Shown here one piece after another: positions 7,475-15,821 of a stretch of DNA of 64,000 nucleotides. The stretch lies in assembly GCF_026391055.1 (NCBI RefSeq), contig NZ_JAPLET010000026.1:124001-188000 (forward strand), given 5' to 3'. This stretch comes from Spirosoma sp. (lineage in GTDB: Bacteria > Bacteroidota > Bacteroidia > Cytophagales > Spirosomataceae). The notes below the pieces were generated by a model. It made no database searches, was not told where the DNA came from, and saw nothing but the letters and a program-made list of their open reading frames with translations. Numbering within the stretch: position 1 is the stretch's first letter; each line of letters opens with the position of its first letter. A program made the position numbers and the translations under genes.

Positions 7475-8581
7475 ATGAAACGCTTACGAAAGCCAATGAT
7501 ACTTACACTATTCATTATTACCGGATTGATTGCCAGCACCTTCCTGTTCATGCAGCAAAGCACCTTTGGCAGCAACCCGACCGCCAACCGCCTGGATCGA
7601 ATTAACCGCTCACCTAATTATCGCAATGGCTCCTTTCAAAATCTGGAAAAGACCGAAGTCATGCGCGAAGATGCCTCTTACGTTGGTATGATGAGCGATT
7701 TCTTCAATAAAGCGAAAGACAATATCCCGCCCAAACCATTACCCTCTGTTCGCACTGACCTTAAAGCTCTTTCAGATTCCGTTCCCACCATCGTCTGGTT
7801 TGGCCACTCGTCTTATCTTATAAAATCAAAGGGAGTTACTATCCTGGTTGATCCAGTTTTTAGCGGAAATGCGTCGCCCGTTTCGTTTTTCGGCAAGGCG
7901 TTCCCGGGTTCCGATGTGTACAAAGTGGAGGACATGCCGGACATCGACATGCTGGTGCTTTCCCACGACCATTACGATCACCTGGACTACTTAACGATCA
8001 AGAAGCTTATCCCCCGAGTTAAAAAGTTTTATACGGCTCTTGGCGTAGGCGCTCACCTCGAACGCTGGGGGGCCTCACCCGACCAGATCGTTGAATTTGA
8101 CTGGTGGGAAAGTCATCATGTTGCCACCGATATCGACATGACCGCAGTACCTGCCCGCCACTTCTCGGGACGCAGTCTTACACGCGGCAAAACGCTGTGG
8201 ACCGCATTTGCGTTAAAGCTTCATGGTTATTCGCTGTATCTGGGTGGCGATTCGGGCTACGGCAAGCACTTCAAAGAAATCGGCGATAAATACGGCCCGT
8301 TCGATCTGGCTATCCTCGAATGCGGGCAGTACGGGAAAGACTGGCCTGCTATTCACATGTTTCCCGAGGAGGTAGTCACGGCCGCCCAGGACCTGCATGC
8401 CAAAACGGTTTTGCCCGTTCACTGGGCTAAATTCTCCCTTTCGGTTCACGGCTGGAAAGAGTCGGTCGAACGGTTTACCAAGCGGGCCGCCGAACAAAAA
8501 CTGAACATTACCACCCCTCAGATTGGCGAGCCGTTGTCAGTAGGTGTTAACTACCCTAAATCAGTTTGGTGGAATTACTAA
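7475..8581 (+). CDS. Membrane-anchored metallo-beta-lactamase-fold hydrolase (RomA / NAPE-PLD-like)
   Basis: This 368-residue protein has one N-terminal membrane segment (residues ~8-27), then a region with NRLDRI/SPNYRNGSFQN typical of the RomA/UlaG-like branch. The metallo-beta-lactamase core shows WFGHSSYLI, ILVDPVF, the metal motif LSHDHYDHLDY (HxHxDH), PARHFSGR, the bridging Asp in LGGDSGYG and a final His in LPVHWAKF. Relatives include N-acylphosphatidylethanolamine phospholipase D-like enzymes, so a phospholipid or amide substrate at the envelope is plausible. It stands alone between divergent pterin genes and the GH109-like gene. Confidence 0.85.
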   Translation: MKRLRKPMILTLFIITGLIASTFLFMQQSTFGSNPTANRLDRINRSPNYRNGSFQNLEKTEVMREDASYVGMMSDFFNKAKDNIPPKPLPSVRTDLKALSDSVPTIVWFGHSSYLIKSKGVTILVDPVFSGNASPVSFFGKAFPGSDVYKVEDMPDIDMLVLSHDHYDHLDYLTIKKLIPRVKKFYTALGVGAHLERWGASPDQIVEFDWWESHHVATDIDMTAVPARHFSGRSLTRGKTLWTAFALKLHGYSLYLGGDSGYGKHFKEIGDKYGPFDLAILECGQYGKDWPAIHMFPEEVVTAAQDLHAKTVLPVHWAKFSLSVHGWKESVERFTKRAAEQKLNITTPQIGEPLSVGVNYPKSVWWNY

Positions 8582-8690
8582 GGATGTGATGGCGCAAGAC
8601 TGGGCAGATGGGTAAAATTTGCGCGACGTGTGTTTTTAGTACGAAACCTCGTTCTTTGGTTCGTAAACATCTCCTACGTAACATATCTCT

Positions 8691-10067
8691 ATGCAGACAC
8701 CTACCCGGCGCCAGTTTATTCGCACTGCTGCTCTTACAGGCGCAGCAACTTCGGTTGCAACGACTTCTGTTTTTCCAGCCATTCTAACGGGTGCCAAACC
8801 TGCCGACCCTAAAGTCAGGCTGGCATTTATTGGCGTTGGCTCACGAGGACGCAGCCACGTTGAACAAGCGCTGTACCGGGCCGATGTTGAAATAATCGCT
8901 ATCTGCGATCCTGCCCCGGAAGCCATCAGCCGCACCACGGCCATGATCGAGAAAGCTGGCCGAAAAGCACCGGTAGCGTATAGTAAAGGTGATGAAGCGT
9001 TTAAGGACATGCTTAAGCGCGACGACATCGACGGCGTAGTGATTGCCACCCCCTGGGAGTGGCACGTTCCCATGGCCGTGGCGACGATGAATGCAGGTAA
9101 GTATGCCGGTGTAGAAGTATCGGCTACGGTGACGCTGAGGGAATCCTGGGATTTGGTCAACGCATTCGAGAAAACGGGTTCGCCCTGCATGATTCTGGAG
9201 AACGTTTGCTACCGGCGCGATGTACTGGCGGTGCTGAACATGATTCGGAAGGGTATGTTTGGCGAAATGACCTACGCACACTGCGGCTACCAGCACGACT
9301 TACGGAACATAAAGTTTAACGATGGCAAATCCATTGGTGGCGTTGGGGCCGAGTTCGGTGAAAAAGGCTATTCCGAAGCGCACTGGCGCACTCAGCATTC
9401 TGTCGACAGAAACGGCGACCTCTACCCAACCCACGGCCTCGGACCAGTAGCTCACTGGCTAGACATTAACCGGGGCAACCGTTTCACCCACCTGACCAGC
9501 ACTGCTACAAAAAGCCGGGGGTTGCATAAGTATGTAGTCGACAAAGGTGGCCCAAACCACCCCAACGCTAAGGTTAATTTTAAACTCGGCGATGTTGTGA
9601 CGACCGTTATTCAGTGCGCCAATGGGGAAAATATCGTGATTATCCACGATACAAACTCGCCCCGCCCGTACTCGCTTGGCTTCCGGGCGCAGGGCACCAA
9701 CGGCATCTGGATGGACGACAACGACATGATTTATCTGGAAGGTGTTTCACCCAAGCCGCACAGTTGGGAACCCTTTGCAACCTATCAGGAAAAATACGAC
9801 CACCCGCTCTGGAAACGTCACGCCCAAACCGCCGAAAATGCCGGTCACGGCGGGATTGACTTCTTTGTGCTTCGCGCCTTTATCGAATCCATCAAAGCCA
9901 AAGGGCCAGTCCCTATCGACGTGTACGACGCGGCCGTGTGGAGCGCCATCAGCCCCTTATCCGAACAAAGTATTGCCGGAGGCAGCAAACCTGTAGCCAT
10001 CCCCGATTTCACCAAAGGAAAGTGGAAAACGAACAAGCCTATTTTTGGCTTGAATGACCTTTATTAG
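8691..10067 (+). CDS. Tat-exported GH109-like NAD-dependent glycosidase (alpha-N-acetylgalactosaminidase family)
   Basis: This 458-residue protein has a Tat leader (TRRQFIRTAALTGAA) and a Gfo/Idh/MocA NAD-binding domain (FIGVGSRGRSH, residues 47-57). The family-specific stretches THGLGPVAHWLDINRGNRF, GHGGIDFFVLRAFIESI and PIDVYDAAVWSAI match glycoside hydrolase family 109, whose members cleave alpha-GalNAc by a redox mechanism with bound NAD and do not release reduced product. The length (about 445-460) fits. It acts in the periplasm. Downstream lie a sugar symporter and a galactokinase-family kinase, which supports a galactose/GalNAc context. Other Gfo/Idh/MocA activities cannot be excluded. 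Confidence 0.85.
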   Translation: MQTPTRRQFIRTAALTGAATSVATTSVFPAILTGAKPADPKVRLAFIGVGSRGRSHVEQALYRADVEIIAICDPAPEAISRTTAMIEKAGRKAPVAYSKGDEAFKDMLKRDDIDGVVIATPWEWHVPMAVATMNAGKYAGVEVSATVTLRESWDLVNAFEKTGSPCMILENVCYRRDVLAVLNMIRKGMFGEMTYAHCGYQHDLRNIKFNDGKSIGGVGAEFGEKGYSEAHWRTQHSVDRNGDLYPTHGLGPVAHWLDINRGNRFTHLTSTATKSRGLHKYVVDKGGPNHPNAKVNFKLGDVVTTVIQCANGENIVIIHDTNSPRPYSLGFRAQGTNGIWMDDNDMIYLEGVSPKPHSWEPFATYQEKYDHPLWKRHAQTAENAGHGGIDFFVLRAFIESIKAKGPVPIDVYDAAVWSAISPLSEQSIAGGSKPVAIPDFTKGKWKTNKPIFGLNDLY

Positions 10068-10070
10068 CTG

Positions 10071-10150
10071 TTGGTTGTTAGTTATTGGTTATTGAATTAT
10101 GGCTTATAGTTACGAGAATAACTAAACGAATGCCATTAACTAACAACCAA
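10071..10150. repeat. Imperfect palindrome of TTGGTTGTTAGTTATTGG type after the GH109 gene
   Basis: Arms at 10071-10088 and 10133-10150 are 18 bases with one mismatch, around a ~44-base spacer. It starts three bases after the GH109 stop codon. There is no clear U-tract, so it may be an intergenic repeat and not a simple terminator. A looser element with similar words follows tamL (about 23414-23504). Confidence 0.6.
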
Positions 10151-10241
10151 TAATTGTCGAGAATCCGAATTCTCTCTTTAATTTGTAAAAAATTTTAAAA
10201 TCTTATTTCCTTTCACCTGCTCTTATCGAACGCATACGCCA

Positions 10242-11462
10242 ATGACGCCTACCGCTCCGCCTAAAACTCAAAATTACACTGGCCCGTTGCTCATCATCGG
10301 TGCTCTTTTCTTCGTTTTTGGCTTCGTTACATGGGTCAACAGCGTGTTGATTGCTTTTTTCAAGCAGGCCTTCAATTTAAGTACGGTCGGCTCTAATCTG
10401 GTTGCCTTTGCCTTTTTCATTTCCTACACGCTGATGGCCATTCCCTCGTCCGCCTTGTTGAAACGGACAGGCTTCAAAAACGGCATGTCGATGGGACTAC
10501 TGATCATGGCCGTCGGTACTATTATTTTCGTACCGGCTGCCAAAGCCGTTTCATACCCCCTGTTTCTGGTGGGTTTGTTCCTGATCGGTATTGGCCTGAC
10601 AGTACTGCAAACAGCTTCGAACCCATACGCAACGATTTTGGGACCTCGCGAAAGTGCCGCCCAGCGGATTAGTTTCATGGGCGTTGCCAACAAGCTGGCG
10701 GGCATATGCAGCCAATTTATTTTTGGTGGACTGCTGCTCACAGGTGCCAACGCAGTTTCGGGAGCGGCCACGCTGGAAAAGGTAGTGACGCCGTACATGA
10801 TCCTTACCGGTGTACTCATCGTGCTGGCGGTTCTAATCCGTTATTCGAATTTGCCTGAAGTGTCAGAAGAACAGGACGACGCCCCGGCTGAACTAACCGC
10901 GCGGACCAGCGTCGGCCAATTCCCGAATCTGGTATTGGGCGTGGCAGCCATCTTTTGCTATGTGGGTGCCGAGGTTATTGCCGGCGATACCATTATCAAC
11001 TATGGCAAGGCTATGGGCTTCAGCAATGACGAAGCCAAATACTTTACGACTTACACTCTGTACGGACTGCTGGCCGGCTACATACTTGGCATCGTGGCAA
11101 TTCCCAAATACATTTCGCAACAAATGGCACTGCGTGTTGGCTCCATTCTGGCCCTGATTTTAACCACGGGGGCTATCCTGACCGACGGATTCACGTCTAT
11201 CTTGTGTGTCGCTTTATTGGGTTTTGCCATTTCGCCGATGTGGCCTGCCATATGGCCGCTGGCGCTGAACCGCCTGGGCAAGTTTACTAAAATTGGTTCG
11301 GCTTTGCTGATTATGGGGATATCGGGTGGTGCTTTACTACCCTTGCTGCATGGTTATTTGACCGATACCGTTAGCGCCAAAATGGCCTATGCTCTGTTAT
11401 TGCCCCTATTTGGTTATATCCTGTACTACGCAGTGATTGGTCATAAGAAGGCAAACTGGTAA
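10242..11462 (+). CDS. MFS sugar/H+ symporter, FucP / glucose-galactose transporter family
   Basis: This 406-residue inner-membrane protein has about 12 hydrophobic segments. The family signature is in the first half: FFVFGFVTWVNSVLIAFFK, the SYTLMAIPSS turn, LQTASNPYATILGP and ESAAQRISFMGVANKLAG. These are typical of the L-fucose permease / glucose-galactose transporter (GluP) group, which imports hexoses with protons. It lies between an exported GH109-like enzyme and a galactokinase-family kinase on the same strand, so the likely cargo is galactose, GalNAc or a related hexose. The exact substrate is inferred. Confidence 0.9.
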   Translation: MTPTAPPKTQNYTGPLLIIGALFFVFGFVTWVNSVLIAFFKQAFNLSTVGSNLVAFAFFISYTLMAIPSSALLKRTGFKNGMSMGLLIMAVGTIIFVPAAKAVSYPLFLVGLFLIGIGLTVLQTASNPYATILGPRESAAQRISFMGVANKLAGICSQFIFGGLLLTGANAVSGAATLEKVVTPYMILTGVLIVLAVLIRYSNLPEVSEEQDDAPAELTARTSVGQFPNLVLGVAAIFCYVGAEVIAGDTIINYGKAMGFSNDEAKYFTTYTLYGLLAGYILGIVAIPKYISQQMALRVGSILALILTTGAILTDGFTSILCVALLGFAISPMWPAIWPLALNRLGKFTKIGSALLIMGISGGALLPLLHGYLTDTVSAKMAYALLLPLFGYILYYAVIGHKKANW

Positions 11463-11678
11463 AACAATGATTCTTCAGTAAAATGCCCGATGTGGGAGGA
11501 TATAAAGAACCTGGACATACAACCTTTAGCACCAATCTCGGCGATGGCTTAGTGGTTGTTCGCCATGTCCTGGCTCTGATTTGTGACCAATGTGGGGAGA
11601 CAACAAAACAGCCCAGCAATTGGAAGGCATCGCACGAGAGGTACGTTAGAAAAAACATCAATTAGAAGTATTATCGCT

Positions 11679-12791
11679 TTGACTCCATCAGTTGATTCAA
11701 ATCCCAAAAAGGTATCCACTCCCGGCCGTATCTGCCTTTTTGGCGAACATCAGGATTATTTAGGGTTGCCTGTTATTGCAGCAGCTATATCCCGACGTAT
11801 TCAGGTAGCCGCTCATCGCGTAGATCAGCAAGGATTCCGGCTGAATTTGCCGGATATCAATGACACCGTTAACATTACATTCGACGGTCAGGAAGTTCCT
11901 TACCCACAAATCCGGGACTATTTCCGTTCGGCCGTAAATGTGCTGCTACGGGAGGGATTCACCTTTTCGAAAGGAATTGAAGGCGAGGTACACGGCAATA
12001 TTCCCATTAACTCGGGTACTTCAAGCTCGTCGGCCCTGCTGGTTTCCTGGCTCGATATATTGACCCAATTATCTGATCAATCAACGCAGTTGCCTGCCGA
12101 ACAGATAGCAGAGCTGGCTTATGTAGCCGAAGTACTAGAGTTTGGCGAGCCCGGCGGTATGATGGACCATTACTCCACGGCAGTTGGTAACGTCATTTAC
12201 CTGGAGTCGCAGCCTAAAATCCGGCTGGAAAAGCTTACCCCGCCCCTGGGTACGTTTGTCCTGGGCGATTCGCAGGAGCCAAAAGATACGATTGGGATTC
12301 TGAAGCGGGTAAAGGTCGGCATGCTCGACATCATCCAGCGTTTAAAAATCATCAATCCGTCATTCACTCTCGAAACCTCAGACCTGACGGAGGTGTCAGA
12401 GTTCAAAGATTTTCTAACGAAAGATGAGTTTATTCTCCTAAAAGGCAACCTTTCGAACCGCGACATTCTGCGGGATGCGCTGTCGATGTTGCGGGCGTCG
12501 AACAACGCCCGGGAGACCTTCGATCACGTTCGGTTTGGCCAGATGTTGAACGACCACCAGGCCAATTTACGCGATGCGCAACGCATTTCGACGCCCAAAA
12601 TAAACCGAATGATCGATGCGGCTCTTACAGCGGGTGCCCTGGGCGGTAAAATTAATGGTTCGGGTGGTGGCGGCTGTATGTTTGTCTACGCGCCACAAAA
12701 GTCTGAAGAAGTGGCCGAAGCCATTGAACGGGAAGGTGGTAAAGCATTTGTCATCAACGTTGCCGAAGGAACTACGATAACCAGCGAATAG
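11679..12791 (+). CDS. GHMP kinase of the galactokinase family
   Basis: The three GHMP motifs are present: substrate/galactokinase-type signature GRICLFGEHQDYLG, the ATP loop IPINSGTSSSSALLVS, and the C-terminal GGKINGSGGGGCMF. Such enzymes phosphorylate galactose, GalNAc or related sugars at C1. The frame is open from a GTG at 11583, but the first 30 residues there look non-coding; a TTG at 11679 (TPSVDSNPKKV) gives 370 residues and places the signature near the N-terminus as usual. The start is uncertain. The active-site Asp is probably in GGMMDHYST. It sits 216 bases after the symporter gene. Confidence 0.8.
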   Translation: MTPSVDSNPKKVSTPGRICLFGEHQDYLGLPVIAAAISRRIQVAAHRVDQQGFRLNLPDINDTVNITFDGQEVPYPQIRDYFRSAVNVLLREGFTFSKGIEGEVHGNIPINSGTSSSSALLVSWLDILTQLSDQSTQLPAEQIAELAYVAEVLEFGEPGGMMDHYSTAVGNVIYLESQPKIRLEKLTPPLGTFVLGDSQEPKDTIGILKRVKVGMLDIIQRLKIINPSFTLETSDLTEVSEFKDFLTKDEFILLKGNLSNRDILRDALSMLRASNNARETFDHVRFGQMLNDHQANLRDAQRISTPKINRMIDAALTAGALGGKINGSGGGGCMFVYAPQKSEEVAEAIEREGGKAFVINVAEGTTITSE

Positions 12792-12844
12792 GCAATAGCG
12801 TTGGTTAGATCACAACGAATGAATAGCTTAACAAAAACTAATGA

Positions 12845-13738
12845 TTAAACCGCTGCCAGTTGTTGTTTAACAACGTCTATCCCACGGGTTATCTCAGCGT
12901 CGAAGTCGGTCCAGTTACATTCCAGTGACAAGCCTCCCCGGTACTTTATCTGTTTCAAGGCGCGGAAATAAGGCTTAAAATCGTCCCCTTTCACGCCCGG
13001 AGCCGTTCGACTTTGTTTTTCGGCCAGATGACAATGCACGATATATTGTCCGTATTTGACGATTTCTTCTGGCTTTTCATCTTCCCTGAGCATGTGGTAA
13101 ATGTCGCACTGCAACCGAAACCAGGGATTATTGACCGCCTGAATAATATCCACGCCTTCGGACAAGCTATTGATAAAATTCGTTTCGCCCCGATTGAGCG
13201 GCTCTACGGCCAATGTAACTCCGTATTTTTCGGCAATGGGAGCCATTTTTTGACACAGGGTGATATGCTGGGCTTTAGCTTTATCCCTATCAAAGCCTTC
13301 TGGAATAAATCGGGAGCCGCCACTACCGAATACAATATTTTTAGAACCAAATTCCTTCGCCCGTCGAAGCGCCAGATCGGCCCGCTCCAAAATAGCTTCG
13401 TGGTGAATATCCGGCCCTACCGACTTCAGTTTTCCGGGAAAAAAGTAAATGTATGATCGAACAGGCACCTTTTCCTCTTTCAGCATCAACCGGTTTTTCT
13501 CAAATTGACTGTCTCCCTCGTCTGGTATCAGAAACCGACCCACACTTTCTTCAACAAAAGAATATCCTAATTGCTTCAGTAAATCGGCCTTATCGTAGGA
13601 GGTACAAACGCCTAATGGCAAGGATAACCCGGTAGAGGACGCCGTATGGCCAAGTGCATCAAAAGCGGTCAGGCCAGCCAATACACGAGTGGTACACTTA
13701 ATAAAATTTCTTCTTGAAGCAGAAGTTCCCAGTTGCAT
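12845..13738 (-). CDS. Exported sugar isomerase/epimerase-like TIM-barrel protein
   Basis: This 297-residue protein begins with a twin-arginine-type leader (SRRNFIKCTTRVLAGL). The AP-endonuclease-2-like barrel shows metal ligands in LAVEPLNR (Glu), QCDIYHM (Asp, His), VHCHLAEKQ (His) and SLECNW (Glu), as in D-tagatose/psicose 3-epimerase and hydroxypyruvate isomerase relatives. It probably interconverts a sugar or keto-sugar outside the cytoplasm. It converges with the galactokinase-like gene and is not obviously in an operon. It is only distantly similar to the paralogues at 2507 and 47235. Confidence 0.8.
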   Translation of the reverse strand: MQLGTSASRRNFIKCTTRVLAGLTAFDALGHTASSTGLSLPLGVCTSYDKADLLKQLGYSFVEESVGRFLIPDEGDSQFEKNRLMLKEEKVPVRSYIYFFPGKLKSVGPDIHHEAILERADLALRRAKEFGSKNIVFGSGGSRFIPEGFDRDKAKAQHITLCQKMAPIAEKYGVTLAVEPLNRGETNFINSLSEGVDIIQAVNNPWFRLQCDIYHMLREDEKPEEIVKYGQYIVHCHLAEKQSRTAPGVKGDDFKPYFRALKQIKYRGGLSLECNWTDFDAEITRGIDVVKQQLAAV

Positions 13739-13941
13739 ACGAGCCAGTGAAGTACAACCTGCTAAAGGAAACAGTTTTCTTTAACTACTACGAAATTTAT
13801 TTTACCGGTCTTTAGGCCTGCATAGTGTAAGTCGACAATTCACTCATCTTCCAACCGGCTATAGATACCTAAGATGTGTATGATAAAACAGCTCGGAAGA
13901 GGACTTTTCCGGGACACACGGTGAAACGGGCACATGCTTTC

Positions 13942-15150
13942 TCAACGAACATTAGCGGCTCGCTGAGCCGGAAACCAGGAAGTCAGAATGGTCATCACAA
14001 TGGCTAACACGCCTGTCAGCAGAATATCGCCGGTGTCCAGGCGTACGGGATAGGAATCGACAATTGAACTTTCTGTACCCATGCGGATAAAGCCGTAACG
14101 TTCCTGCGCCAGGCAGATGCCAACTCCCAGTATCAGACCGGCAAAGGCCCCGGTCAAGGCAATGATGGCCCCTTCTGTCAGAAAAATCCGGCGTACCATA
14201 GGCCGGGTAGCACCCAATGCATACAAAATTCGGATATCCGCTTTTTTCTCGATGACCAGCATAGAAAGCGAGAAGAATATATTGATAGATGCGACAAGAA
14301 TGATGAATCCGAGCGTCAGGGCGGTAAACAACTTTTCGACCCGTATCGCCCTGTACAGATCAACATTTAGGTCATCCCGACTTTGTACAATCAGCTTATC
14401 ACCAACCGCATCCTGAAGCGCTTGTTTCACCTCGACTTCGTTGGTTCCGGGACGAAGCTGAATTTCGAGACTCGTCACTTCGTCGGGCTGATAGCCAAAC
14501 AAGGTTTGTGCGGAGGCAATGGGGGCCAGTACAAAGTTGTCGTACTTCGACTCAATAAAAAACACGCCCGCAACCGTAAACGCTTCGCGGTTAAACGCAT
14601 CGGGATTGAGCACACTAAACGACTGCCCGCTTTGTGGGTACAAGATTTCGAGGGGTGTCAGAATATCAATTGGGGATACGCTGAGGTCACTACGAACGCC
14701 ATCCGCAACAATGGCATAGTTAACGCCCTGCCGCCGAAGCAGTAATTTTCCTTCCAGCAAAGCTGAGTCAAGCTGCTGACGCTGAAGATAATTATCATCG
14801 ACACCCTTCAGCCGAACAACGGTCTGCGCATTGCCATAGCGAGCCAGTGCATTATCCTGAGCAACGGTCGTCAGCAGGTTTACGCCCGGTATCTGTTGCA
14901 GTCGTTTTTTCAGGGCGGTTGTTGCTAAAAATCGCTTTCCCTGTTTCGGCGCAATGGTCATATCAGCCTCAAACGTCCTGAAGATCTGCTTGTTTAACTC
15001 CTCCATCCCATTAAACACAGAAAGTACCACCACCAGCGCCATCGTACCAACACCCACACCAAGCATTGATAAAATAGACAGCCAGCTGATAAAACTGCGT
15101 TTTTTACGAGAGAGGAAGTAACGACGGGCAATCCAGGCGGGGAGATTCAT
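13942..15150 (-). CDS. FtsX-like ABC permease, LolC/LolE family
   Basis: This 402-residue inner-membrane protein has the LolC/E layout: an N-terminal segment after IARRYFLSRKKRSFISWLSILSM (split here by the membrane start), a large periplasmic domain (residues ~50-270) and three C-terminal membrane segments with the FtsX motif VEKKADIRILYALGATRPMV. It moves outer-membrane lipoproteins (or extracts substrates) together with an ATPase of the LolD type; a LolD-like gene lies at 32635. The gene is downstream of rbfA on the same strand, separated by a small hairpin. An MacB-type role is less likely because no fused ATPase or adaptor is adjacent. Confidence 0.85.
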   Translation of the reverse strand: MNLPAWIARRYFLSRKKRSFISWLSILSMLGVGVGTMALVVVLSVFNGMEELNKQIFRTFEADMTIAPKQGKRFLATTALKKRLQQIPGVNLLTTVAQDNALARYGNAQTVVRLKGVDDNYLQRQQLDSALLEGKLLLRRQGVNYAIVADGVRSDLSVSPIDILTPLEILYPQSGQSFSVLNPDAFNREAFTVAGVFFIESKYDNFVLAPIASAQTLFGYQPDEVTSLEIQLRPGTNEVEVKQALQDAVGDKLIVQSRDDLNVDLYRAIRVEKLFTALTLGFIILVASINIFFSLSMLVIEKKADIRILYALGATRPMVRRIFLTEGAIIALTGAFAGLILGVGICLAQERYGFIRMGTESSIVDSYPVRLDTGDILLTGVLAIVMTILTSWFPAQRAANVR

Positions 15151-15170
15151 AGATAGTAACTAGTGGAGTA

Positions 15171-15224
15171 AGTGAAGTGGTGAAGAAGTCATGAGCTGGC
15201 TTTTACCAACTTCACGACTTCACT
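15171..15224. repeat. Hairpin between rbfA and the LolC/E-like gene
   Basis: Arms AGTGAAGTGGTGAAG (15171-15185) and its near-complement CTTCACGACTTCACT (15210-15224) pair over 15 bases with one mismatch. It lies in the 84-base gap and could attenuate transcription from rbfA into the permease gene, or be another of the window's intergenic palindromes. Confidence 0.5.
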
Positions 15225-15234
15225 CAATTCCTAC

Positions 15235-15615
15235 CTACTCATCATCTTCATCTTCCGCCGGGGCGGGAGGAATATCGAGGCCGGAGAAAAGTTTATCCAT
15301 CTTGTCGGCGTAATCGGCCGTATCGTCCAGAAAGAAATGTAATTCAGGAACAATGCGTAACTGATGGCGCACCCGGTCGCCCAGGTGTTGTCGAAGCACT
15401 TTACCTTTCTCCTGAATGGTCTCCAGCAACAACTGCTTATTTTTGGTAGCCAGAAAACTAAGGTATACCCGCGCAACGCTCAAATCGGGCGATATACGCA
15501 CGCTGGTGACCGTGATAAAGGCCCCGTTAAATAAATGTGGCACGTCGCGCTGGAAGATTTCACTCAAATCTTTCTGGAGCTGCCGGGATACTTTCTGCTG
15601 TCGTTTCGATTCCAT
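15235..15615 (-). CDS. rbfA: 30S ribosome-binding factor A
   Basis: The 126-residue product matches RbfA, a KH-like protein needed for late maturation of the 16S rRNA 5' end and for cold adaptation. Visible family features are SKRQQKVSRQLQKDLSEI at the N-terminus, the strand VTSVRISPDLSVARVYLS, and VRHQLRIVPELHFFLDDTADY toward the C-terminus. The tail is acidic (EDEDDE). Its pairing with a LolC/E-like permease immediately downstream is commonly seen in Bacteroidota. Confidence 0.93.
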   Translation of the reverse strand: MESKRQQKVSRQLQKDLSEIFQRDVPHLFNGAFITVTSVRISPDLSVARVYLSFLATKNKQLLLETIQEKGKVLRQHLGDRVRHQLRIVPELHFFLDDTADYADKMDKLFSGLDIPPAPAEDEDDE

Positions 15616-15821
15616 ACTATCGGTACTTGGGTACTAAACTGAACGGTCCAACGTGCTGAATGGTTTACAGTCCGCAGGACCTCTGTACTGCAAATATCCG
15701 CCCATTTTTCCGTTCTGCCGAAATTGCCTTTAATTTTACCGTTGGCTATCGGTAGGGCAAGCTACTTTTCGTGCCGATCGGTCCCAGTATTTCCGAAAAT
15801 TATTAACTGCTTTACTGCATT

